A DNA stretch of 64,000 nt from Burkholderiales bacterium (GTDB taxonomy: Bacteria > Pseudomonadota > Gammaproteobacteria > Burkholderiales > SG8-39), in assembly GCA_020848075.1 (NCBI GenBank), contig JADLAV010000020.1, positions 124,001-188,000 on the forward strand, in the 5' to 3' direction. Shown here one piece after another: positions 20,570 through 30,888 of this stretch (position 1 is its first letter; the number at the start of each line of letters is the position of its first letter). Under the pieces are notes generated by a model. That model was given only the letters and a program-made list of their open reading frames with translations. It was not told where the DNA came from and searched no databases. The translations under genes and the position numbers were made by a program.

Positions 20570-21436
20570 TCACCGCCCGAGATAGATCGCCGAGACCTGC
20601 GCCCGCCCATGCCCGAGCTCGAGCGAGATCTCGAGCCGCACGCGCTGATCGATCGAGCGCTGCTCTGGCGTGAGCTGTTTCCTGGTCGGCCCGCCGCGCG
20701 CCGGACACTGCCAGCCTGTCTTCGCGGCGTAGCGCTCCTGGGCGTAGCGATGTCGCAGGCCGTGCACCCGGTTGATGCCTGCGCGCTGGCACTGCGCCTT
20801 GAAGACGTTCAGCTGGGCCCGGTAGGAGAGGTGCGCGGGAATGAGGCTCCCGCCGGCGGCGAGCCGCTTCGCCTGGTCGAGCACCATGCGCTACCGCTCG
20901 CTCCCGATCGGGAGCGAGCGGTAGCGCCCGCCCTTGGTCCAGGAGTCCTTGAGCCGCAGCACGTTGCCCTGGTCGGCCCAGGCGGGGCGGATCTTGATCG
21001 ACTCCTCACGCCGCAGGCCGAAGGCCTCCTGCAGCCGCAGCGACATCGCGACGTAGGGTGAGGACACCTGGTCGAGCATCACCGGGTCGAGCGCCTTGCC
21101 CTTGTCCTGGTTGGTGACGAACTGGCGGTGCTCGACCGCGTAGGCGTCGTTCTCGCGGGCGAGGACGTTCTGCTTGCCGATCTTCTCGGCCCACCAGCGC
21201 AGGACCGCGAGCCGGTTCTTGAGGGTGGCCGGCGAGAGATCTTCGGCCTTCCAACGCGCGAGCAGGGCGTCCACGTGCTTGGGCTTCAAGCTGTCGGCGC
21301 GCATGTGGCGGAACCCCATCTCGTGGAGCTGGTTGGCGAAGAGCGCGAGCATCCGCTCGCGGTCGGGCCGCGTCGCGTAGCTCCCGTCGCGGTTGCGCTG
21401 GCCGAGCTGCTTCAGCTGGTAGTTGAGGTCCCGCAT
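20570..21436 (-). pseudogene. Second integrase (Integrase_1-like), interrupted by an in-frame TAG
   Basis: Reads as one frame of about 288 codons from ATG 21436 (MRDLNYQLKQLGQRNRDGSYAT) to the stop at 20572-20570, broken by TAG at 20893-20891. The N-terminal half (181 residues) has a SAM-like core-binding domain and the start of the catalytic domain (GLRREESIKIRP, with the first catalytic Arg). The C-terminal half has HGLRHRYAQERY and ELGHGRAQVSAIYLGR, which carry the remaining catalytic His, Arg and Tyr. This matches the proteobacterial Integrase_1 type, a different family from the intact recombinase. The stop lies inside a perfect 40-bp palindrome. Restarting at ATG 20887 would give only the C-terminal part. 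Probably inactive unless the stop is read through. Confidence 0.8.
20888..20927. repeat. Perfect 40-bp palindrome with no spacer
   Basis: Left arm gcgctaccgctcgctcccga (20888-20907) is the exact reverse complement of 20908-20927. It overlaps codons just before and including the TAG that breaks the second integrase. Confidence 0.95.
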
Positions 21437-21798
21437 GACGGCGTTCCCTTGGTTGGTGGCGTTCCCGTCTTCGCGTCTCGTCGGTCGTCGGTGTAGATCG
21501 TTCGGTAAGTGTTTCTGTCCGTCCCGCCGGCCGCAGCCGGGCGAGAGACTCGAGGGACACGGGACACCACTCCCGGGCTGTGCAGATGCTCGAGTGCGCC
21601 TCGAGCGGCCGCCGCTGCACGTCGGCATTGGCTTCCGGTGCGCGTCTCGCGCAGGCGAGAACCGCCGCATCGGGGACCATTGACCCAGGGTCCGAGGAGC
21701 GCCGTTAAGGCGCGGATCGCTGTCGTCCGAGCGGACGACGTGGAGGCGTTGCGCCTTCCGCGTGGGCGAAGCGCGGGGCCCGCAAAGGCCCCGTCACT
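21437..21798. other. Island intergenic region, no gene seen
   Basis: 362 bp between the decayed integrase start and the truncated RTX frame. Short open frames exist on both strands, but none has a recognisable domain or ribosome binding site. The region should hold the promoter of the minus-strand integrase genes. A small inverted repeat (cggggcccgc...ggccccg) lies at about 21774-21793, next to the RTX junction. Confidence 0.5.
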
Positions 21799-23826
21799 TT
21801 GGCCGCGGGCGGCGGGGACGACCTCGTGTACGGCGAGGCCGGCAACGACGCGCTGAGCGGCGCCGAGGGCAACGACTCGCTCCTGGGCGGGGATGGCAAC
21901 GACCGGCTCTACGGCGACTATCCGGTGGGGCTCGCCGGGAACCTGCACGGCAGCGACTTTCTCGACGGCGGGGCGGGCGACGACTACCTGCAGGGCGATG
22001 AGGGCGACGATACGCTGCTCGGGGGCGCCGGCTCGGACACGCTCTTCGGAGATGCCGGCAACGACTACCTGGACGGCGGGGCGGACGCAGACCTCTTGAA
22101 CGGCGGCGACGGCGACGACGTGCTCGTCGGCGGGGCGGGGGCCGACATCCTCATCGGCGGCGCCGGCAACGACACCTACGTGGCGAACCTCGCCGAGGGC
22201 GACCGCATCGTCGACGCCGAGGGCGCGAACCTCATCGGCATCGACGACGCGGACTTCGGCACGCTCAGCGCGGCGAGCGCGACGGTGGACGGGCAGCTCG
22301 ACGTCCTGCTCAGCGCCGTCGGCGGGAGCGGCGCCGGGCTCTTCGTGCAGGGCGGGCTGGCGCTGCTCGAGGCGGCGAACCCGACCTACGAGCTCGGCGA
22401 CGGCACGACCGCGAGCCACGCGGTGCTGATGGACGAGATCTTCACCGCGCCGGTCATGCTGACCGGCACCGCGATCGGCGATGCGCTCAAGGGCTACGCG
22501 GGGAACGACACCCTGCAGGGCCTCGGCGGGAACGATCTACTCCTGGGCGGGGCGGGCGACGACCTGCTCGAAGGCGGCGCGGGCGACGACGCGCTCGTCG
22601 GTGGGATTGGCGCGGACACGCTGCGCGGGGGCGCGGGCAACGACACCTACACGGTCGATGCGGCAGACACCGTGGAAGAGCTCGCCGACGAGGGCACCGA
22701 CACGGTGCTCGCCGATTTCAGCTACGTGCTCGGAGCGCACCTGGAGCGGCTGACGCTCACCGGCGACGGTGCGATCGACGCCACCGGCAACGCGCTCGAC
22801 AACGTGCTCACCGGCAACGCGGCGGCGAACGTGCTGCGCGGGCTCGCCGGGAACGACGTGCTCGCGGGCGGCGGGGGCGACGACACCTACGTCTTCGCGC
22901 TCGGCGACGGCGCCGACGCGATCGAGGACGCCGAAGGGTTCAACGTCGTCACCTTCGGTGCCGGGATCGACAGCGCGAGCCTCGCCGTGGGCCGCTATCT
23001 CGGCGACGACGGGGCGACCTATCTCGAGATCGGCTACGGCGCGGGCGGCGATTCGCTGTCCATCCGGGATGGGCTGCTCGGGCGCATTCGCGAGTACCGG
23101 TTCGCCGACAGCACTGTGCTCACCCACGACGACATCATGGCGCGCCTGGGCGCGCAGGCGATCGAGGGCACCCCGGGTGACGACGCGATCCTCGGCACCG
23201 CGAGCGCCGACGTGATCGACGGGCGGGAGGGCAACGACACGATCCACGGCGCCGGCGCGGGCGACGTCCTCGCGGGCGGGGCGGGCGCCGACACTCTGAA
23301 GGGCGGGGCGGGCGACGACACCTTCCGCATCCTCGGCACGGACGCCGCGGCCGACACGGTGAGCGGCGAGGCGGGCTTCGACACCGTGCTCGAGGCGAGC
23401 GCGACCGAGGGACTCACGCTCAAGAACTGGTATGCGGCGCCGGCGAACCAGGGTTTCCTGACGCTGCAGGTGATCGCCGAGGCGATGGCGGGCTACGCGC
23501 CGGGCGGGGCCGATCCGCTGCTCGACCAGAAGGTGGAGCAGTTCGACTTCCGGGCGCTGGTGGCCGCCTACGACGCGGCGCGCGCTGCCGACCCGCTCCT
23601 CGACCGCTGGACGCTGATGAACGCGCTGCTCGACGCGCATCTCGCGGGCTCGGACGACGCCGCGCTCGGCGGGGATCTCGCCTACCAGTACGGGCTGAAC
23701 GGGAACCTCGCGGGCATCGCAACCAGTGCGGCGCAGGACGTGCTCGGCTCGGCGCAGTTCGGGACGCAGGCGCAGCAGCTCCGGCCGCTCGCCACGATCC
23801 AGGAGGGGCTCGCGAAGCTCGGGTAA
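21799..23826 (+). CDS. RTX (hemolysin-type) calcium-binding protein, probably 5'-truncated
   Basis: 675 codons from a TTG. The frame opens directly inside a nonapeptide array (GGGDDLVYGEAGND), with no leader, start motif or ribosome binding site. Four GGxGxDxxx blocks lie at about 4-140, 225-310, 340-375 and 455-520, separated by beta-rich spacers. Such repeats fold into calcium-binding beta-rolls after type I secretion. The last 140 residues form a repeat-free region (QFDFRALVAAYDAARAADP..., ending in LATIQEGLAKLG) of the kind that follows RTX arrays and may carry the secretion signal. No HlyB/D/TolC genes are nearby. Most likely the C-terminal remnant of a much longer surface or secreted protein. 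The family is certain; expression is doubtful. Confidence 0.75.
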   Translation: MAAGGGDDLVYGEAGNDALSGAEGNDSLLGGDGNDRLYGDYPVGLAGNLHGSDFLDGGAGDDYLQGDEGDDTLLGGAGSDTLFGDAGNDYLDGGADADLLNGGDGDDVLVGGAGADILIGGAGNDTYVANLAEGDRIVDAEGANLIGIDDADFGTLSAASATVDGQLDVLLSAVGGSGAGLFVQGGLALLEAANPTYELGDGTTASHAVLMDEIFTAPVMLTGTAIGDALKGYAGNDTLQGLGGNDLLLGGAGDDLLEGGAGDDALVGGIGADTLRGGAGNDTYTVDAADTVEELADEGTDTVLADFSYVLGAHLERLTLTGDGAIDATGNALDNVLTGNAAANVLRGLAGNDVLAGGGGDDTYVFALGDGADAIEDAEGFNVVTFGAGIDSASLAVGRYLGDDGATYLEIGYGAGGDSLSIRDGLLGRIREYRFADSTVLTHDDIMARLGAQAIEGTPGDDAILGTASADVIDGREGNDTIHGAGAGDVLAGGAGADTLKGGAGDDTFRILGTDAAADTVSGEAGFDTVLEASATEGLTLKNWYAAPANQGFLTLQVIAEAMAGYAPGGADPLLDQKVEQFDFRALVAAYDAARAADPLLDRWTLMNALLDAHLAGSDDAALGGDLAYQYGLNGNLAGIATSAAQDVLGSAQFGTQAQQLRPLATIQEGLAKLG

Positions 23827-23919
23827 GGCGCAATCTGGAAAGTTCAGCCGCGCTGCCCGCGGGCGTTTTCTGCTAGGCTTTCTCGGCATCGCGCGCGGGC
23901 GCGGCGTCGGAGAGTTGCC

Positions 23920-24144
23920 ATGAGCTACAAGGATCGCATCACCATCGAGCCGGGCAAGCGCGGCGGGAAGCCCTGCATCCGAGGGCTGCGCGTGACCGTC
24001 TACGACGTCCTCGAGTATCTCGCGTCGGGGATGACCGAAGAGCAGATCCTCAAGGATTTCCCCTACCTCGAGGCGGAGGACATTAGGGCCTGTCTCGAGT
24101 TCGCCGCCGATCGCGAGCGGCATCTCCTCGCCACCGGCGCGTGA
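23920..24144 (+). CDS. DUF433 protein, putative antitoxin
   Basis: 74 residues: DRITIEPGKRGGKPCIRGLRVTVYDVLEYLASGMTEEQILKDFPYL is the complete DUF433 signature, a small winged/homeodomain-like DNA-binding fold. DUF433 genes are widely paired with DUF5615 genes and are thought to form type II toxin-antitoxin modules. The ATG is preceded by GGAGAG. The stop overlaps the partner's GTG start (GTGA), so expression is coupled. Antitoxin and self-repressor roles are inferred from the family. Confidence 0.88.
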   Translation: MSYKDRITIEPGKRGGKPCIRGLRVTVYDVLEYLASGMTEEQILKDFPYLEAEDIRACLEFAADRERHLLATGA

Positions 24145-24473
24145 GACTCCTCCTCGACGAAAACCTGTCACCCCGGCTGGTCGCGCTGCTGTCGGATGTC
24201 TTCCCGCAGTCGGCCCACGTTCACGATCTCGGTCTGGGCTCGGCCGACGACGAGGCGATCTGGAAGCACGCGCGGGAACATGGGTTCGCGATCGTGACGA
24301 AAGATTCCGAGTTCCACGAGCGCAGTCTGTTGCAAGGCTATCCGCCGAAGGTCGTCTGGGTACGCCGGGGCAACTGCTCGACCGACGAGATTGCGGGTAT
24401 TCTTCGCCGTCACGAGGCCGATATCCGGGCGCTCGGCGCCGACGCCGATGCCGCGGCGCTGATGCTGTATTGA
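24141..24473 (+). CDS. DUF5615 PIN-like protein, putative toxin
   Basis: 110 residues. MRLLLDENLSPRLV at the N-terminus and IVTKDSEFHERS in the middle carry the acidic residues (Asp6, Glu7, Asp-Ser-Glu) of the Mut7-C/PIN-like fold, followed by the conserved VVWVRRGNCST. DUF5615 proteins partner with DUF433 proteins, and the PIN-like fold suggests RNase activity, which is not established here. GTG start inside the DUF433 stop. It is the last gene before attR, so the pair may stabilise the island. Confidence 0.87.
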   Translation: MRLLLDENLSPRLVALLSDVFPQSAHVHDLGLGSADDEAIWKHAREHGFAIVTKDSEFHERSLLQGYPPKVVWVRRGNCSTDEIAGILRRHEADIRALGADADAAALMLY

Positions 24474-24608
24474 GGTGTTACCGCAGCGCGGGGCCCAGGG
24501 TAGCCAGTTTCCAAAGATGAAGCTCACGCCCTAATGGAATCAGCGTGATAGAAGGCGGCCATCTCTGGAAAGAACCGCGCTTTCTCCTTGCGAATCAAAG
24601 GCGATCGT
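24474..24608. other. Island right end, non-coding, with an arm-type-like copy
   Basis: 135 bp with no gene. The 14-mer gtttccaaagatga at 24507-24520 is an exact copy of 19283-19296 in the same orientation, about 90 bp inside attR. Confidence 0.55.
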
Positions 24609-24658
24609 CCGGATTGTGATTCCGGTTGTTGTGGGTTCGAGTCCCATCCGCCACCCCA
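24609..24658 (+). other. attR: displaced 3' half of tRNA-His
   Basis: Exact 50-bp copy of 19200-19249, from the anticodon stem through CCA, with no acceptor 5' strand or D arm upstream. It is therefore not a tRNA gene but the original chromosomal 3' end pushed aside by the island. Confidence 0.92.
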
Positions 24659-24662
24659 TTTC

Positions 24663-24684
24663 GCCCGCCGCTCGCGCGGCGGGC
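24663..24684 (+). terminator. GC hairpin after attR, probably the original tRNA operon terminator
   Basis: gcccgccgc (24663-24671), loop tcgc, gcggcgggc (24676-24684): perfect 9-bp stem four bases after the displaced tRNA 3' end. No T-run follows, so intrinsic termination would be weak. The remaining bases to prmB's stop (24685-24780) show no gene. Confidence 0.45.
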
Positions 24685-24780
24685 TGATGAGGTGTCCCCC
24701 GAGGTCGTACGAACAAGGGGGTGTCCCCGTTGTATATCCCCCGGCGCGTCAGTACGGCGTGACCCATCACGTCGAGCGGG

Positions 24781-28240
<3,460 letters not shown>

Positions 28241-28268
28241 GTGAGTCCTCCCGACGCCGGGTGCGGGA

Positions 28269-29090
28269 TCAGTCGCCCCGGAGCAACTCGTTGATGCCGG
28301 TCTTCGCACGGGTCTTGGCATCCACCCGCTTCACGATGACGGCGCAATAGAGGGCGTATTTTCCGTCCGGGGAGGGTAGCGTTCCAGGAACTACTACCGA
28401 TCTGGCGGGCACGCGGCCGTAGCTCACCTCGCCGGTCGCGCGGTCGTAGATCCGGGTGCTGGCCCCGATGAAGACGCCCATCGAGACCACTGCGTTCTCT
28501 TCCACGACCACGCCCTCGACGATCTCCGAGCGCGCGCCGATGAAGCAGTTGTCCTCGATGATGGTGGGACCCGCCTGCACCGGCTCGAGCACGCCGCCGA
28601 TGCCCACGCCGCCGGAGAGGTGCACGTTCCTGCCGATCTGCGCGCACGAGCCGACCGTCGCCCACGTGTCGACCATCGTGCCCTCGTCGACGTACGCGCC
28701 GATATTGACGTACGAGGGCATCAGCACGACGTTCCGCGCAACGTAGGCGCCGCGCCGCGCGGTGGCGGGTGGCACGACGCGGAAGCCGCCGGCCGCGAAG
28801 TCCGCCGCCGAATACGCGGCGAACTTGGCCGGCACCTTGTCGAAGTAGCGGGTTGCGCCGCCCTCTATCACGGTGTTGTCCTGCAGGCGGAACGAGAGGA
28901 GCACCGCCTTCTTGATCCACTGGTGCGTCTCCCAGCGGCCATCGATCTTCTCCGCGACGCGCAGCTCGCCGCGGTCCAGCCGCGCGAGGACCTGGTCCAC
29001 CGCAGAGCGCAGCGCCGCATCGGCGCTCGACGGGGCGAGCTGCGCGCGGTTCTCCCACGCCTGGTCGATGATCCGCTCGATGTCGTGCAT
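28269..29090 (-). CDS. dapD: Tetrahydrodipicolinate N-succinyltransferase
   Basis: 273 residues. Succinylates tetrahydrodipicolinate in lysine/DAP synthesis. N-terminal helical domain ([18 protein letters not shown]), then a left-handed beta-helix with [34 protein letters not shown] and the [20 protein letters not shown] loops, C-terminal strand [21 protein letters not shown] 29090. Transcribed after dapC with only 10 bp between them. Confidence 0.96.
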   Translation of the reverse strand: MHDIERIIDQAWENRAQLAPSSADAALRSAVDQVLARLDRGELRVAEKIDGRWETHQWIKKAVLLSFRLQDNTVIEGGATRYFDKVPAKFAAYSAADFAAGGFRVVPPATARRGAYVARNVVLMPSYVNIGAYVDEGTMVDTWATVGSCAQIGRNVHLSGGVGIGGVLEPVQAGPTIIEDNCFIGARSEIVEGVVVEENAVVSMGVFIGASTRIYDRATGEVSYGRVPARSVVVPGTLPSPDGKYALYCAVIVKRVDAKTRAKTGINELLRGD

Positions 29091-29100
29091 ACGATTTTCT

Positions 29101-30306
29101 CTAGCGTGCCCCAGAAAGACGCGCCGCGAAGCGGCCGATCCGCTCGATGCCTTCGATGCACTCCTCGAACGGGGCGACCAGCGCGACGCGCACGTGATTG
29201 CGGCCGGGGTTCTCGCCGCGCGCTTCGCGCGCCAGGTAGCTCCCCGGGAGGACCGCCACATTATAGTCACGGTACAAGGTCTGGGCGAACTCGGCATCCG
29301 GGATCGGGGTGCGGATCCAGAGGTAGAAGCCGCCGTCGGGCCGAGCCGTCTCGAGCGGAGCGGTCACGAGCGGAAGCGCGGCATCGAACTTCCGCCGGTA
29401 GAGCGCGCGGTTCTCCGCGACGTGCTGCTCGTCGCGCCACGCCGCCTCGCTCGCTGCCTGTACCGGCAGGCTCATCGCGCTGCCGTGGTAGGTCCGGTAC
29501 AAGAGGAACTTGCGCAGGATCTCCGCGTTCCCGGCGGCGAACCCGGATCGCATGCCCGGCGCATTGGAGCGCTTGGACAGGCTCGAGAGCACGACGAGCC
29601 GGGGAAAGCCGGAGCGGCCGAGGCGCTCGGCGGCCTCGAGCGCGCCGAGCGGCGGGCGGTCCTCGTCGAAGTAGAGCTCCGAATAGCACTCGTCCGAGAC
29701 GACGACGAAGCCCCACCGGTCGGAGAGCTCGAACACGCGGCGCCATTCCTCGAGGGGCATCACCCGGCCGGTGGGATTGCCCGGCGAGCATGCGTAGAAG
29801 AGCTGGGTGTGGCGCCACACCGCGTCGGGAACGCGGTCGAGCTCGAGCGCAAAGCCGTTGGCGCGCAGCTGGTTGACGTAGTGCGGTGTCGCCCCGGCCA
29901 GCAGGGCTGCGCCCTCGTAGATCTGGTAGAAGGGATTCGGGCAGACGACCGTCGCCTGCGGATCGCGCGCGTCGACCAGCGTCTGGGCGATCGCGAACAG
30001 GGCCTCGCGCGAGCCGTTCACCGGCAGCACCTGCGTTTCCGGATCGACGGCGGGCAGGCGATAGCGCCGCGCCAACCACGCGGCGATCGCCGCGCGCAGC
30101 GCAGGCAGCCCGGCGGTCGCGGGGTATGCCGACAAGCCGGCGAGGTTCTCGGTCAGCGTGCGCTTGATGAACTCCGGCGTCGCATGCTTGGGCTCGCCGA
30201 TCGACAGGCTGATCGCCGCGAGCCCGGGGTCGGGCCGCACTTGCGCGAAGAGCGCGCGCAGCTTCTCGAACGGGTAGGGCTGCAGTCTCTCGAGGTTAGG
30301 GTTCAC
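29101..30306 (-). CDS. dapC: Succinyldiaminopimelate transaminase
   Basis: 401 residues. PLP-dependent class I/II aminotransferase of the DapC type, acting between DapD and DapE. Features: [29 protein letters not shown], the [16 protein letters not shown] motif, [11 protein letters not shown] and the PLP lysine in [18 protein letters not shown] start at 30306 ([16 protein letters not shown]) follows GAGGGA and matches the family N-terminus. It is the first gene of the dapC-dapD-pilU-dapE-prmB run and lies 52 bp after queF. Confidence 0.93.
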   Translation of the reverse strand: MNPNLERLQPYPFEKLRALFAQVRPDPGLAAISLSIGEPKHATPEFIKRTLTENLAGLSAYPATAGLPALRAAIAAWLARRYRLPAVDPETQVLPVNGSREALFAIAQTLVDARDPQATVVCPNPFYQIYEGAALLAGATPHYVNQLRANGFALELDRVPDAVWRHTQLFYACSPGNPTGRVMPLEEWRRVFELSDRWGFVVVSDECYSELYFDEDRPPLGALEAAERLGRSGFPRLVVLSSLSKRSNAPGMRSGFAAGNAEILRKFLLYRTYHGSAMSLPVQAASEAAWRDEQHVAENRALYRRKFDAALPLVTAPLETARPDGGFYLWIRTPIPDAEFAQTLYRDYNVAVLPGSYLAREARGENPGRNHVRVALVAPFEECIEGIERIGRFAARLSGAR

Positions 30307-30358
30307 GGCGGATCCCTCGGCTGGACGGCGCTGGCGGCTGGGCAGTGCCGAGACGCAC

Positions 30359-30772
30359 TCAGCGGCCGCCACGCTCCTCGAAGCGCGGCGGCTCGATCTG
30401 GATCCCGGGGGTCCAGCGTGGCTTGCGATGCTCGGCCACGACCGTCGTGTAAATGCCGCCGCGGACGAGGAACCGGGCGGTGAGCCGCGCGAAGCGCGGG
30501 GCCGTCGCCCGCGCGAGATCGTCGAGAATGCGGTTGGTGACGGCCTCGTGGAACGCACCCTCGTTGCGGTAGGACCAGACGTAGAGCTTCAGGCTCTTCA
30601 GCTCCACGCAGCGGCGGTCGGCGACGTAGTCAAGGTAGAGTGTCGCGAAGTCGGGTTGTCCCGACATCGGGCACAGGCACGTGAACTCCGGAATCTCGAT
30701 GTGGATCAGGTAGTCGCGCGCGGGTGCGGGATTGGGGAAGGTGGCGAGCGCCTTGCTCGGCTTGGCGGGCAT
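30359..30772 (-). CDS. queF: NADPH-dependent 7-cyano-7-deazaguanine reductase
   Basis: 137 residues, the short unimodular (YkvM-type) QueF. Reduces preQ0 to preQ1 for queuosine in tRNA. The active-site cysteine is Cys34 in [15 protein letters not shown], with Asp41 as the proton donor. The NADPH motif region is [20 protein letters not shown]. Start ATG 30772. A TATAAT-like -10 lies about 30 bases upstream on this strand. Confidence 0.95.
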   Translation of the reverse strand: MPAKPSKALATFPNPAPARDYLIHIEIPEFTCLCPMSGQPDFATLYLDYVADRRCVELKSLKLYVWSYRNEGAFHEAVTNRILDDLARATAPRFARLTARFLVRGGIYTTVVAEHRKPRWTPGIQIEPPRFEERGGR

Positions 30773-30801
30773 CGGGAGTCGGGACGGGAAGGCGAAGTGT
30801 T

Positions 30802-30807
30802 ATTATA
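30802..30807 (-). promoter_or_regulatory. Possible -10 element for queF
   Basis: TATAAT on the minus strand at 30807-30802, about 30 bases before the queF start. The matching -35 is poor (TATTTG at 17-base spacing). It lies in the 116-bp gap divergent to smc. Confidence 0.3.
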
Positions 30808-30888
30808 TCGGGCGTGAAATCTTCCAAATAAGTGCGGTGATGCAGCCGCTACCTCCGGTCAATTCAGTGTCTCGGCAGAACATCCCCC

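Larger units (their letters stand above)
19250..24658. mobile_element. 5.4-kb genomic island integrated in tRNA-His
   Basis: Bounded by the 50-bp att repeats. Cargo from left to right: tyrosine recombinase, DUF4224 protein, decayed second integrase, truncated RTX protein and a DUF433/DUF5615 pair. No replication, packaging or conjugation gene is present, so the element looks like a small or eroded integrative element. The recombinase is directly next to attL with its 3' end toward the tRNA, as is usual. The GC level is similar to the host, which suggests a related donor or long residence. Confidence 0.88.

Noticed and set aside
21423..21683. Small plus-strand open frame upstream of the RTX fragment
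   Set aside because: No domain, no ribosome binding site, and its start overlaps the decayed integrase start on the other strand.
21799..23826. Complete RTX toxin operon
   Set aside because: No toxin domain, acyltransferase or type I secretion genes nearby, and the frame starts within a repeat.
24609..24658. A second tRNA-His gene
   Set aside because: Only the 3' half is present; there is no 5' acceptor strand, D arm or complete anticodon arm. It is the attR copy.
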